Shown here: in pieces, positions 1 to 8,278 of the stretch
How positions within the stretch are numbered: position 1 is the first letter of the stretch
How the letters are laid out: the number at the start of each line of letters is the position of its first letter
Assembly (NCBI RefSeq): GCF_016811915.1
Contig: NZ_CP069127.1
Location: 3,881,001-3,945,000, forward strand
Source: Brevibacillus choshinensis
GTDB taxonomy: Bacteria > Bacillota > Bacilli > Brevibacillales > Brevibacillaceae
Length of the DNA stretch: 64,000 nucleotides
Direction of reading: 5' to 3'
The notes under the pieces: model-generated
What the model was told of the DNA's origin: nothing
The model's input: the letters and a program-made list of their open reading frames with translations, nothing else
The model's database searches: none
Position numbers and translations under genes: made by a program

Positions 1-214
1 CGTAGGCGAGAATTTCACCATTGCGGTCCATGATGGCTCCGCGCTTAGGCTTGAGCGTTTTGGCCCAATCCCACTGCCCGCTCGCGTAATCCATGATCTT
101 GGCTGCATCTACAGTCTGGATCCACCAGACGCGAAAGCTCAACCCGGAGAATACCAGGATCAAACACAGGGCAAAGATGAGAATTCGCCAGTTCACGCGT
201 CGTTTCGCTTCCAT
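1..214 (-). CDS. pbpB: Penicillin-binding protein 2B-like, N-terminal part (cut by window edge)
   Basis: Only the first 71 codons lie in the window. The protein begins with a basic stretch (MEAKRRVNWR), then one hydrophobic segment at about residues 11-28, then the start of an extracellular part containing a KRGAIMDRNG motif. That motif is typical of the N-terminal dimerisation domain of class B penicillin-binding proteins, the septal transpeptidases that work with FtsW. The start ATG at 214 follows a GGAGTGAGGT ribosome-binding site. It is the fourth gene of mraZ-rsmH-ftsL-pbpB, 136 bp after ftsL. The transpeptidase domain is outside the window, so a sporulation paralogue such as SpoVD cannot be excluded. 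Confidence 0.85.
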   Translation of the reverse strand, partial: MEAKRRVNWRILIFALCLILVFSGLSFRVWWIQTVDAAKIMDYASGQWDWAKTLKPKRGAIMDRNGEILAY

Positions 215-350
215 GCTACCTCACTCCATCACGACTATGATCGTCGCTCATTGCTTGCGACTTCACTTCTTTAACTATCATCGGTAAATATGCCCTTCCC
301 GATGGAGGGGATAGTAAGAAAAAATGTTACCGCGATTGACGCTAGTAACA

Positions 351-779
351 TTATGGTAATGGTTGTTTCGATTGTGTAGAAGGAAGGGAGCTCGCTTTCA
401 CTTTTTCCCCACTCTTGGCCTGGCCGATGACGTGGACGGCATCAGGATTGAACACCATCCCTTGTCGTTCCGCCTCGCTCTGAATGCGATCCCGATTGCT
501 CATTTGCTCAATTTGCAGCTTCACCGCCGCATTTTTTTCTCCCAAAAGCCGATTCTCTTTTTTCGTACTCTGAATGTCGTAGTTGTATTGAGAAATTTGG
601 GAGTAACGCACTCCCACCAGACCCAGACCAATGACAGTCAATGAGATAAAGAGCAAATACAACAGCTTTTCTCCCGTCGGAATCGTCGGCTTGATCCGGA
701 TGGTTCGTTTGGTTTTCGTTACGGTTCGCGATTTCTGTTCCAATTCCACAGCAAGATTACCGCGGTAGTAATAGCTCAT
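351..779 (-). CDS. ftsL: Cell division protein FtsL
   Basis: A 142-residue bitopic membrane protein. A basic cytoplasmic N-terminus (TKTKRTIRIK) is followed by one membrane segment at about residues 39-56, then a heptad-like stretch at about 60-100 that would form the periplasmic-side coiled coil. FtsL normally pairs with DivIC/FtsB and links FtsQ/DivIB to the septal synthase FtsW-PBP2B. The identification rests on topology, size and position between rsmH and pbpB, since FtsL sequences diverge strongly. The C-terminal 30 residues are polar and probably disordered. Confidence 0.9.
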   Translation of the reverse strand: MSYYYRGNLAVELEQKSRTVTKTKRTIRIKPTIPTGEKLLYLLFISLTVIGLGLVGVRYSQISQYNYDIQSTKKENRLLGEKNAAVKLQIEQMSNRDRIQSEAERQGMVFNPDAVHVIGQAKSGEKVKASSLPSTQSKQPLP

Positions 780-817
780 CGCCTTTTCTCTCTCCTTTTC
801 CCGTTAGTGCCGCCTGC

Positions 818-1762
818 TTATAGCTTTTCCGCTACTCGTAGCTTTGCGGATCGCGCACGCGGGTTCGCTTCCAGCTCTTCTTCTGAAGGCAAAATTGGCT
901 TGCGTGTAATGACTTTCACTGTGGCCTCATTTCCGCACGCGCAGATCGGAAAGGACGGCGGGCAAGTGCAGCCTTTGGACAGTTCCTGATAGACTTGCTT
1001 GCAGATCCGGTCTTCTAATGAATGGAAGGTGATGACGCTCACTCTGCCTTCCGGACGGAGAACACTGATGGCATCAGCGACCGCTTCCTTGAAAGCATTC
1101 AATTCATCATTCACTGCGATACGGATCGCTTGAAAAGTTCGTTTGGCAGGATGAGGTCCTGTGCGCCGCGCAGCCGCAGGAATTCCTTCCTTGATCAGCT
1201 CTACCAGCTCACCCGTTGTCTCAACAGGCTTTTTGGCACGGTATTGAACGATTTGCCGGGCAATTCGCCGGGAAAATTTCTCTTCACCGTACTCCCAGAT
1301 GATCTTGGCAATCTCTTCTTCGTCCCATTCATTGATGATGTCGTAGGCGGTCAGTGGAGCCTGCTGATCCATTCGCATGTCCAGCGGTGCATCGGCATTG
1401 TAGCTGAATCCACGCTCTCCCTCATCCAGCTGCGGGGAAGAAACACCCAAGTCAAACAGGATCCCGTCTACTCCATCCAATCCCAAATCACTAACGATAT
1501 CCTTGATATGGCGAAAATTGCTCTTCACCAGCGTGACTCTATCCATCACAGAAGACAAGCGATCGCGTGCGTTGTTCAAAGCCCAATCGTCCTGATCGAT
1601 CGCAATCAGTCTTCCGCCTTCCGTCAGTTGGGAAGCGATCAGGCTGCTGTGCCCTGCTCCACCCAACGTACAATCCACGTATATTCCGCCTGGCCGAATG
1701 TTCAGTCCGGCGACAGCTTCGTCCCGTAATACGGTTACATGATGAAACGACAAGATCGTCAC
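818..1762 (-). CDS. rsmH: 16S rRNA (cytosine(1402)-N(4))-methyltransferase
   Basis: A 314-residue protein of normal length for RsmH/MraW, which uses SAM to N4-methylate C1402 in the decoding centre of 16S rRNA. The SAM-binding motif is visible near residue 33 ([13 protein letters not shown]), followed by [10 protein letters not shown] and the family signature [18 protein letters not shown] near residue 104. The C-terminal part contains [16 protein letters not shown]. It begins 17 bp after mraZ and precedes ftsL, the usual cluster order, so it is probably cotranscribed under MraZ control. Confidence 0.97.
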   Translation of the reverse strand: MTILSFHHVTVLRDEAVAGLNIRPGGIYVDCTLGGAGHSSLIASQLTEGGRLIAIDQDDWALNNARDRLSSVMDRVTLVKSNFRHIKDIVSDLGLDGVDGILFDLGVSSPQLDEGERGFSYNADAPLDMRMDQQAPLTAYDIINEWDEEEIAKIIWEYGEEKFSRRIARQIVQYRAKKPVETTGELVELIKEGIPAAARRTGPHPAKRTFQAIRIAVNDELNAFKEAVADAISVLRPEGRVSVITFHSLEDRICKQVYQELSKGCTCPPSFPICACGNEATVKVITRKPILPSEEELEANPRARSAKLRVAEKL

Positions 1763-1779
1763 TCCCGTTCTTCTAGCTG

Positions 1780-2211
1780 CTACAAATCAAAATCAACCAG
1801 CTTCTCGGCAATATCGCCGAAAGAGCCCTCAGACTGGGCGAAGTAATCCTCCCAGCGCTCTTTGCTCCATACCTCCACACGATTGGATACCCCGATGACG
1901 ACGCATTCCTTTTGCACGCCAGCGTGATCGCGCAGATTCTGTGGTATATTTACCCTTCCCTGCTTGTCCCACTCGCATTCGGTCGCACCAGAAAAGAAGA
2001 AACGTGTGAAAGCACGTGCATCCGCCTTGGTAAAGGGAAGTGTTTTGAGTCGTTCCTCGAGCTGCTTCCATTCTTCCATAGGGTAGGCAAACAAACACTG
2101 GTCCAAACCGCGGGTCATCACGAAGGTAGTTCCAAGCCCTTCACGGAATTTGGCTGGGATCGTCAGGCGGCCTTTTTCGTCGATGCTATGCTGGTATTCC
2201 CCCATGAACAC
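1780..2211 (-). CDS. mraZ: Transcriptional regulator MraZ
   Basis: A 143-residue protein made of two AbrB-like (SpoVT/AbrB fold) halves. The first opens with [22 protein letters not shown] and the second has the matching [14 protein letters not shown] at about residues 81-94. MraZ forms a ring-shaped oligomer that binds tandem TGGGN repeats in front of its own operon and controls division-cluster transcription. Such repeats are present just upstream at 2221-2266, so autoregulation is well supported. The first gene of the mraZ-rsmH-ftsL-pbpB cluster. Confidence 0.97.
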   Translation of the reverse strand: MFMGEYQHSIDEKGRLTIPAKFREGLGTTFVMTRGLDQCLFAYPMEEWKQLEERLKTLPFTKADARAFTRFFFSGATECEWDKQGRVNIPQNLRDHAGVQKECVVIGVSNRVEVWSKERWEDYFAQSEGSFGDIAEKLVDFDL

Positions 2212-2220
2212 GCCCTAGTC

Positions 2221-2266
2221 CCCCACTTTCCTACCGAGTGGCTCCACTTTCCCCCACTTTTCCCCA
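2221..2266 (-). promoter_or_regulatory. MraZ-binding repeats upstream of mraZ
   Basis: On the coding strand of mraZ there are TGGGG (2266-2262), TGGGG (2256-2252) and TGGAG (2246-2242). They are spaced exactly 10 bp start to start, and a further TGGGG lies at 2225-2221. Known MraZ boxes are TGGGN repeats with 5-bp spacers, so the first two fit exactly and the third carries one substitution. They lie between the -10 element and the mraZ start codon. Confidence 0.75.
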
Positions 2267-2284
2267 CTTTGATGCCTACTTGTT

Positions 2285-2290
2285 ATTATA
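2285..2290 (-). promoter_or_regulatory. Candidate -10 element of the mraZ promoter
   Basis: A perfect TATAAT on the minus strand, about 75 bp before the mraZ start. A matching -35 (CTTACA, 4 of 6, 17 bp away at 2313-2308) would sit inside the ahcY terminator hairpin, so the promoter and terminator seem to overlap. No clear better -35 is visible. Confidence 0.5.
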
Positions 2291-2325
2291 AAAAAAAATC
2301 CTGCATTTGTAAGCAGGATTTTTTC
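2291..2325 (-). terminator. Terminator downstream of ahcY
   Basis: An inverted repeat AATCCTGC/GCAGGATT with a short loop, flanked on both sides by A/T runs, so it could act in both directions. It follows the ahcY stop by about 40 bp. Confidence 0.85.
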
Positions 2326-2362
2326 GTTTATTTTTTTTCCGGGAAAGGACGGTTTTCGCGGT

Positions 2363-3622
2363 CTATTCGACCCAGCTGTCCAGGTACGCTTTTTGTTCGT
2401 CGGTCAATTTGTCGATGCCGATTCCAAGCGCTTCCAGTTTGTATTGTGCCACCATCGCATCCAGCTCGTACGGCACATTCAGAACTTGCTTCCCGATTGC
2501 TTTGTATTGCTCGTTCACATAAGCCAAGGAAACGGCTTGCAGGGCAAACGTCATATCCATGATTTCAGCAGGGTGACCGTCGCCAGCAGCCAGGTTAACC
2601 AGGCGGCCTTCTGCCAGGAGGTACACTTTTCGACCATCTGCCATGACAAATTCTTCGATGTCTTTGCGCACGATTCGGCGGGATGTCGACAAAGCTTCGA
2701 GTTCCACTTTGTTTACTTCGACATCAAAGTGGCCAGCATTGGACAGGATCGCACCATCTTTCATGACTTCAAAGTGCTCTTTGCGGATCACGTCGCGGTT
2801 TCCGGTAACCGTCACAAAGTAGTCGCCGTGTTTTGCCGCTTCGCTCATCGGCATGACTTCAAAGCCGTCCATGTATGCTTCTACCGCTTTGATCGCGTCG
2901 ATCTCGGTAACGATGACTTTCGCTCCCAGACCTTTTGCACGCATAGCTACACCCTTACCGCACCAGCCGTATCCAACCACGACAACGGTTTTTCCGGCTA
3001 CTACCAGGTTTGTTGTGCGGTTGATGCCATCCCATACGGATTGGCCAGTACCGTAGCGGTTGTCAAACAAGTATTTGCAGAACGCATCGTTTACGGCGAC
3101 CATCGGGAATTCCAGCTTGCCTTCTTTTTCCAAAGCTTTCAAGCGCAGAATGCCGGTTGTCGTTTCTTCTGCCCCGCCACGAACTTGGGAGAGCAGGTCG
3201 CGACGCTCGCTGTGGAGGATCGTTACCAGATCGCCGCCGTCATCGATGATCAGGTCAGGACGGGTTTCCAAGGTTTTGATCATGTGCTCTTTGTATTCAG
3301 CAGGATCCGGGTTGTACTTCGCGAATACGCGGATGCCATCTTCCACGAGCGCTGCGCACACATCATCCTGTGTAGACAGCGGATTGGAGCCTGTAATGGT
3401 TACTTCTGCGCCGCCCGCTTGCACGACTTTCGCCAAGTAAGCTGTTTTAGCTTCCAGGTGAAGGGAGATCGCCACTTTCAGACCAGCAAACGGCTGCTCT
3501 TTTTCAAAGCGCTCACGGATGCGGTTTAGCACAGGCATGTGCTCTTTTACCCAGTCAATTTTCAGATGGCCGTTGTGAGCCAACGCCATATCTTTTACGA
3601 TGCTTTCAGAAACCATGTTCAT
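2363..3622 (-). CDS. ahcY: Adenosylhomocysteinase (S-adenosylhomocysteine hydrolase)
   Basis: A 419-residue enzyme that splits S-adenosylhomocysteine into adenosine and homocysteine, relieving product inhibition of SAM-dependent methylases. The NAD-binding motif GYGWCGKGVAMRAKGLGA is near residue 215 and the substrate part contains HLEAKTAYL and DDGGDLV. The start is the ATG at 3622 (MNMVSES), preceded by AAGGAGGT with ideal spacing. The longer upstream reading frame uses an ATG that overlaps this ribosome-binding site. The length is typical of the shorter bacterial type. The leader carries hairpins (3654-3736). Its neighbours are not other methyl-cycle genes, though metI/metC and speD occur elsewhere in the window. 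Confidence 0.95.
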   Translation of the reverse strand: MNMVSESIVKDMALAHNGHLKIDWVKEHMPVLNRIRERFEKEQPFAGLKVAISLHLEAKTAYLAKVVQAGGAEVTITGSNPLSTQDDVCAALVEDGIRVFAKYNPDPAEYKEHMIKTLETRPDLIIDDGGDLVTILHSERRDLLSQVRGGAEETTTGILRLKALEKEGKLEFPMVAVNDAFCKYLFDNRYGTGQSVWDGINRTTNLVVAGKTVVVVGYGWCGKGVAMRAKGLGAKVIVTEIDAIKAVEAYMDGFEVMPMSEAAKHGDYFVTVTGNRDVIRKEHFEVMKDGAILSNAGHFDVEVNKVELEALSTSRRIVRKDIEEFVMADGRKVYLLAEGRLVNLAAGDGHPAEIMDMTFALQAVSLAYVNEQYKAIGKQVLNVPYELDAMVAQYKLEALGIGIDKLTDEQKAYLDSWVE

Positions 3623-3653
3623 GTACGGATGGACCTCCTTCATCTTTAGAAAA

Positions 3654-3736
3654 ACTTGGCATACACCCAAGTCCTCATTGCGAAAGCCTTATTTTTTCTT
3701 GTACTTTCATCTTCTTTCTCGGAATGAGAAAGTACA
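3654..3736 (-). promoter_or_regulatory. Structured 5' leader of ahcY with competing hairpins
   Basis: Three inverted repeats are visible. 3700-3708/3728-3736 is a 9-bp perfect pair (TGTACTTTC/GAAAGTACA). 3714-3720/3726-3732 is a 7-bp pair (CTTTCTC/GAGAAAG). 3654-3659/3667-3672 is a 6-bp pair (ACTTGG/CCAAGT) close to the ribosome-binding site. The first two share the 3728-3732 arm and cannot form together. I recognise no known SAM or SAH riboswitch core here, so a regulatory role is inference. Confidence 0.4.
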
Positions 3737-3797
3737 GAAAAACCACTCAGACTTCATCATATCATACGCAAGTACAACCATCATCTGTTTTTCCTGT

Positions 3798-4727
3798 TCA
3801 ACCCATATTCTCTACATTTTGAGCCTTCCATTCCTTATTTTTTTCGTAATTGTCGTTTGTCAGCAGCTCCAAAAAATGGAGCAGGGCTTGCGACATCCAC
3901 TTCTTTTTATGATAAATCAGCTGTCGATAAACGCGTACTTCCGGATGGGAGAAGGGCAAAATGGCCAGCGTTCCGTTTTTTGCTTCCTCCGCGACCGCAA
4001 TGTAGGGAACGAGCGCAATGCCGAGCCCGTAGGCGACACACTGCTTGATCGCTTCGAGGCTGCCGAACTCCAGAGCCATGTCGATCGTCGCCTCCGCATC
4101 TCGCAAGACCGCTTCCATCATCGATCGATAGCTGCAGCCCGCCTCGGTGAAAATCCAGCTTTCTCCAGAAAAGTCTTTCGCCTCGACTCTCTTCTTTTTC
4201 GTCAATGGATGATGGGGCGCGGCGACAACCACCACTTTTTCTTCGCCGAGATTGACGCTGGTCAGGTCAGGGTGATCCTGCAGCCAATCGAGTACGAACG
4301 CAAAATCGTACTTGCCTTCCTTAACTCCCAGACGCAGATCATGGCAGATGCCGGGATGCAGCTGCATCCGCATCCGCGGATGTTCTCTGCGGAACTTTTG
4401 CAAATGCGGCGGCAAATAAAAAGCCGCCAACGACTCTACCGTCCCGATGCTGAGCGTCCCAGCCATTTGCGCTTGCTCGGACAGATTGCCTTTGGCTTCC
4501 TCCAGAATCGCCAGGACCTGATCACTGTATGCCAAGAGCGACTCTCCGGCGTGCGTTAGCCTGATTTTTCTTCCCCACCGCTCAAAGAGAGTGACCCCAA
4601 ACTCCGTCTCCAAATTCTGAATCTGCGTCGTCACACTGGATTGCGCATATCCCAACACTTCCGCCGCTCTGGTAAAGCTTTGGCATTTGGCCACCTCACG
4701 AAAAGTCTGCAGATAGCGGGTATCCAT
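3798..4727 (-). CDS. LysR-family transcriptional regulator
   Basis: 309 residues with the classic N-terminal winged helix-turn-helix (MDTRYLQTFREVAKCQSFTRAAEVLGYAQSSVTTQIQNLE) and a LysR effector-binding domain from about residue 88 to 300. It is divergent from the YjeH-like exporter, with a 128-bp shared intergenic region holding a near-palindrome at 4766-4785. By the usual LysR arrangement it probably controls the exporter and itself in response to an amino acid. The effector cannot be read from sequence. It is followed on the same strand by ahcY, but a 175-bp gap with its own leader argues for separate promoters. Confidence 0.9.
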   Translation of the reverse strand: MDTRYLQTFREVAKCQSFTRAAEVLGYAQSSVTTQIQNLETEFGVTLFERWGRKIRLTHAGESLLAYSDQVLAILEEAKGNLSEQAQMAGTLSIGTVESLAAFYLPPHLQKFRREHPRMRMQLHPGICHDLRLGVKEGKYDFAFVLDWLQDHPDLTSVNLGEEKVVVVAAPHHPLTKKKRVEAKDFSGESWIFTEAGCSYRSMMEAVLRDAEATIDMALEFGSLEAIKQCVAYGLGIALVPYIAVAEEAKNGTLAILPFSHPEVRVYRQLIYHKKKWMSQALLHFLELLTNDNYEKNKEWKAQNVENMG

Positions 4728-4765
4728 TCTCCCATCCCCTTTTCAATCGTTTTTTCCGATTTCCT

Positions 4766-4785
4766 TTATCTAATATTATAGATAA
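4766..4785. promoter_or_regulatory. Inverted repeat in the lysR / exporter divergent promoter region
   Basis: TTATCTA and TAGATAA form a perfect 7-bp inverted repeat around a 6-bp A/T core. Position and dyad symmetry suit a LysR operator, but no footprint-like second site is evident. Confidence 0.5.
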
Positions 4786-4855
4786 CTCCGATCATTAAGT
4801 CTATGCTACACTACCCCTATCACATTATTTGCTTGCATAAAGAGAGGGATTTTTC

Positions 4856-6136
4856 ATGGGGAAAATAACAGCTCGGCCGCATGGTCTTCACAAAACCTTG
4901 GGATTGCCGCAAATCGTCGCCTTATACGTAGGGGCAGTAATCGGATCGGGTGTTTTGCTCATCCCCGGACTGGCTGCTGAAAAAGCGGGGCCCGCTTCCA
5001 TCCTGGCTTGGCTCCTGATGTCCATCCTGGTCGTTCCGATGGCCATTACGATGGGGCTGTTGTCCGCCCGCTATCCTAGCGCGGGAGGCGTGTCTACGTT
5101 TGTGCGAAATGCGTACGGCGATCGGTTCGGGAATATGGTGGGCTGGTTTTTTCTCTTATCCGTGCCGATGGGTGCTCCGATCTTGAGTGTAACCGGAGCC
5201 AATTATCTCGCTGTCCTGATGAACTGGGGCGATACCCAGACGTATGCTGCAGCTGCCCTCATTCTCATTACGGTTCTGTCCATGAATGTACTCGGCATGC
5301 ATGTCGCAGCGCGTGTCCAAACAGTTGTCGTATCTTTGATCATTACCATATTAATACTCGCTGTAGTGGCTGCCATGCCGCATGCTTCTACCGCCAGCTT
5401 TGTGCCTTTTGCACCTAACGGCTGGCTCAGTGTCATACAGGCTGCCGGCTTGCTGTTTTGGTGTTTTATCGGCTGGGAGGCTGTGACCCATTTGTCGGAA
5501 GAGTTTGTGGATCCCGCCAAAAATGCCGTCCGCGGAGTCCTTTGGAGTGCGGGTATTGTCGCTCTTCTCTACTTTTCCGTAGCCTTCATGACGGTGGCTA
5601 CGCACAGTTACGGCATCGGTATCTCGGCCGCTTCTCTGAGCGTCATGATCCAGCTGACGCTTGGCCCCGTCGGCGGATGGATCGTCGCGGTTACCGCCCT
5701 GTTCATTTGCATCGCGGCAGCCAATGCGTACGTCGGAGCAGCATCAAGGATTGCGTACGCTCTCGCGCAGGAGGGTGTCGCGCCTCGCTGGTTTGGGATC
5801 CTGCACCCCAAATACCGCACCCCAGTCGGAGGACTTCTCTTTTTAGCCATTTGCTTCACGGTGGTCCTCGGCATCCTGTATTTCGGCTGGATTGATCTGT
5901 CCCGACTCATCGAACTGCCAAACGCCTCCTTTATCGCCACTTACATCGGCGGATGTTTGGCAGGGGTTCGACTCCTCCGCGACAGCAGGATCGGACGGAT
6001 CGCATCCTGGACTTCCCTGCTTTTCACCATGGGTCTTTACCCGTTTCTCGGATGGTCCGCACTCTACCCCGTCGTGATTGTCGGAATCTCTCTCTTATGG
6101 GAGCGCCGCAAGAGTGCAACAGCTGCCAAAGGATAA
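4856..6136 (+). CDS. APC-superfamily amino-acid transporter, YjeH-like exporter
   Basis: 426 residues, almost entirely hydrophobic, with about 12 predicted membrane segments. Residues 14-35 (LGLPQIVALYVGAVIGSGVL) match the first-helix glycine-rich motif of the APC superfamily. The stretches GWFFLLSVPMGAP and FWCFIGWEAVTHLSEEF closely resemble the Escherichia coli YjeH exporter of methionine and branched-chain amino acids, by my recollection of that sequence. The start ATG follows a GAGGGA site. It lies divergent to a LysR gene, a common arrangement for LysR-controlled amino-acid exporters. The substrate is inferred, and import remains possible. Confidence 0.8.
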   Translation: MGKITARPHGLHKTLGLPQIVALYVGAVIGSGVLLIPGLAAEKAGPASILAWLLMSILVVPMAITMGLLSARYPSAGGVSTFVRNAYGDRFGNMVGWFFLLSVPMGAPILSVTGANYLAVLMNWGDTQTYAAAALILITVLSMNVLGMHVAARVQTVVVSLIITILILAVVAAMPHASTASFVPFAPNGWLSVIQAAGLLFWCFIGWEAVTHLSEEFVDPAKNAVRGVLWSAGIVALLYFSVAFMTVATHSYGIGISAASLSVMIQLTLGPVGGWIVAVTALFICIAAANAYVGAASRIAYALAQEGVAPRWFGILHPKYRTPVGGLLFLAICFTVVLGILYFGWIDLSRLIELPNASFIATYIGGCLAGVRLLRDSRIGRIASWTSLLFTMGLYPFLGWSALYPVVIVGISLLWERRKSATAAKG

Positions 6137-6138
6137 TA

Positions 6139-6184
6139 AGGAAGGCAGGTCCACCCCTTTCATGAGGAGGTGCCTGTCTTTTTT
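6139..6184 (+). terminator. Terminator after the YjeH-like gene
   Basis: An imperfect GGCAGGTCCACC/GAGGTGCCTGTC hairpin followed by TTTTTT, starting right after the stop codon. Confidence 0.75.
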
Positions 6185-6294
6185 ATTTCAAGGAACGGGA
6201 AAAAAGCAGCCTACAGTTTACTTGTTGTCATAACCAGCTTCTATCTGCTAGAATTGGCGCAATACCAATCATCCGATGTTTGGAGGTTTACGAT

Positions 6295-6996
6295 ATGTCT
6301 TTGCAAAAAACGGTTCGTTCCTCGCTGGTCAAACAGATCGTCGAGCAACTGGCCAAGCGGATTGAAGCCGGCGATTGGAAGGTAGGCGAACGCATACCTC
6401 CTGAGCCCGAGCTCGTAGAGCAGCTCGGCGTCAGTCGCAACACTCTGCGAGAAGCCGTCCAGGCGTTGACTCATACAGGAATGCTCGAGGCGCGCCAAGG
6501 AGACGGCACGTACGTCCGCTCTTCCAGTGAATTCGGCGCTGCCATGCATCGCCGTCTGCAACGGTCTGCGGTCATGGAAATCTTGGAGGTGCGGTACGGA
6601 CTTGAGCGAGAGGTGGCCCGTCTGGCTGCACAGCGGCGCACGATGGAGGATTTGATCCATATTCGCGAGAAGCTGGAGTATGCCTATCGCGTGTGCAAGG
6701 ATCCCAAATCGTATACAGAAGCCGACGTAGCCTTTCATATGGCCATCGTGGAAGCAACCAAAAACAGTGTCATGATCGATCTGTACAAGCACATGACAGA
6801 ATCGGTTCTCTACTCCGTAACGAGTACGCTGGATATTTCCGGCCTCAAGGACACACAGTACAAAACCCATGCCGAGCTGGTAGAAGCGATCGCAAACCAA
6901 GATTGCGATTCGGCAGAAACGGCTGTGAGCAAAATGATTGAGGCCAGCAAATCGGCCTTAGCCCAGTTGATTCAGGAAGGAGGCAGCCCATCATGA
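6295..6996 (+). CDS. GntR-family regulator, FadR subfamily
   Basis: 233 residues: an N-terminal winged helix at about 1-70 (VGERIPPEPELVEQLGVSRNTLREAVQAL) and an all-helical FCD effector domain to the C-terminus. The ATG at 6295 follows TTGGAGGT with 8-bp spacing and is preferred to an in-frame TTG 15 bp earlier. The stop overlaps the start of the CynX-type transporter gene by 4 bp (ATGA), so the two are translationally coupled. The regulator most likely controls this small operon. FCD regulators usually sense carboxylic acids, and the ligand here is unknown. Confidence 0.92.
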   Translation: MSLQKTVRSSLVKQIVEQLAKRIEAGDWKVGERIPPEPELVEQLGVSRNTLREAVQALTHTGMLEARQGDGTYVRSSSEFGAAMHRRLQRSAVMEILEVRYGLEREVARLAAQRRTMEDLIHIREKLEYAYRVCKDPKSYTEADVAFHMAIVEATKNSVMIDLYKHMTESVLYSVTSTLDISGLKDTQYKTHAELVEAIANQDCDSAETAVSKMIEASKSALAQLIQEGGSPS

Positions 6997-8204
6997 CTAA
7001 TCCCGTACTCGCTGCCGCAAAGACAAAGGCGGAGCCGGTCACTCCGAACCCTCTTCTCATCATCGCGGGGATCATTCTCATTACGTTTGCCATGCGCTCA
7101 CCCTTGACCTCCGTTGGCCCTCTCGTCGGAGACATACGGGCTGATCTCGGGCTCTCTAATGGAATGTCGGGGATGTTGACCACTGTTCCACTGCTCGCAT
7201 TTGCCTTGTTTTCTCCCATGATCCCATCCCTCGGTTACCGCTTCGGCGTGGAACGAACCTTGTTTGCCGGACTTTTGATCCTGCTGATCGGAATTCCCCT
7301 GCGCTCGACCGGGATGATCTTCACCCTGTTTGCAGGGACAGCGCTGATTGGAGCTGGCATCGCGATATTCAACGTCCTGCTGCCTGGTTTGGTCAAACAA
7401 CGCTTTCCCCAAAAAGCCGGACTCATGACCAGCGTGTATACCACCGCCATGTCTTTATGCGCAGCGCTGGCCTCAGGGGTAAGCATCCCGCTTGCTCATG
7501 GGGCAGCGTTTGGCTGGAAGGGCTCCCTCGCTTTCTGGACCATCATGGTCGTCGTCGCTCTCGTCTGCTGGATTCCGCAGCTGCGTGCACAAGCGAATAC
7601 CACTGTGGCAGCTGCATCAAAGCCATCCACAAACAAGCTGTGGCGCTCAGCGCTTGCTTGGCAAGTCACCTTTTTCATGGGCCTGCAATCCTTTATCTTT
7701 TACTGCACCATATCTTGGCTGCCCGCCATTTTGCAGCAGCACGGCGTCGATCTCGCGACGGCAGGCTGGCTTTTGTCTCTCGTGCAGGTAATCAGTCTTC
7801 CTGCCAGCTTCTTCGCTCCTGTCCTGGCTGGTCGATTCACTGATCAACGCCTCATGACAGTCGTCATCGGAACCATCTCCGTCCTTGGGTTTGCCGGCCT
7901 GCTCATGGGTGGAGATCTCCCCTTGATGCTCAGCAGCCTGTTCCTTTTGGGAATTGCGCAAGGGGCCAGCATCAGCCTCGCTCTCACCTTGATCGTGATC
8001 CGTGCTTCCCACGTTCAGGAGGCAGCCAAATTGTCAGGCATGGCGCAGTCCGTCGGTTATTTGCTGGCAGCCATCGGTCCCATGTTCATCGGGTTTCTCT
8101 TTGATCTGACGCACTCTTGGACCATTCCTATATGGACGCTGATCATCGTCAGTATCTTGATGATCGGCTCCGGTCTAGGTGCAGGACGCAATCGGACCGT
8201 ATGA
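6993..8204 (+). CDS. MFS transporter, CynX/NimT family
   Basis: 403 residues with about 12 membrane segments. The N-terminal region FAMRSPLTSVGPLVGDIRADLGLS and the motif LLPGLVKQRFPQKAGLMTSVYTTAM are typical of the CynX (cyanate) / NimT (2-nitroimidazole) branch of the major facilitator superfamily. The start codon overlaps the stop of the upstream FadR-type regulator. The substrate is not predictable; no cyanase gene is nearby. A terminator follows directly. Confidence 0.88.
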   Translation: MTNPVLAAAKTKAEPVTPNPLLIIAGIILITFAMRSPLTSVGPLVGDIRADLGLSNGMSGMLTTVPLLAFALFSPMIPSLGYRFGVERTLFAGLLILLIGIPLRSTGMIFTLFAGTALIGAGIAIFNVLLPGLVKQRFPQKAGLMTSVYTTAMSLCAALASGVSIPLAHGAAFGWKGSLAFWTIMVVVALVCWIPQLRAQANTTVAAASKPSTNKLWRSALAWQVTFFMGLQSFIFYCTISWLPAILQQHGVDLATAGWLLSLVQVISLPASFFAPVLAGRFTDQRLMTVVIGTISVLGFAGLLMGGDLPLMLSSLFLLGIAQGASISLALTLIVIRASHVQEAAKLSGMAQSVGYLLAAIGPMFIGFLFDLTHSWTIPIWTLIIVSILMIGSGLGAGRNRTV

Positions 8205-8218
8205 GACTCCTGCGGATC

Positions 8219-8256
8219 GTAAAAAGGCGTGCCCACTTGTGGCTCGCCTTTTCTTT
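8219..8256. terminator. Bidirectional terminator between cynX-type and SLH genes
   Basis: AAAAGGCGTGCC and GGCTCGCCTTTT form a hairpin with one mismatch, with A-rich and T-rich flanks. It serves converging transcription from both sides. Confidence 0.85.
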
Positions 8257-8278
8257 TGCTTCTATTCATCTTTTCCAA

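Noticed and set aside
2393..3529. Long plus-strand open frame opposite ahcY
   Set aside because: Same reason: antisense shadow of a conserved gene, with no start signal and a composition typical of reverse-strand translation.
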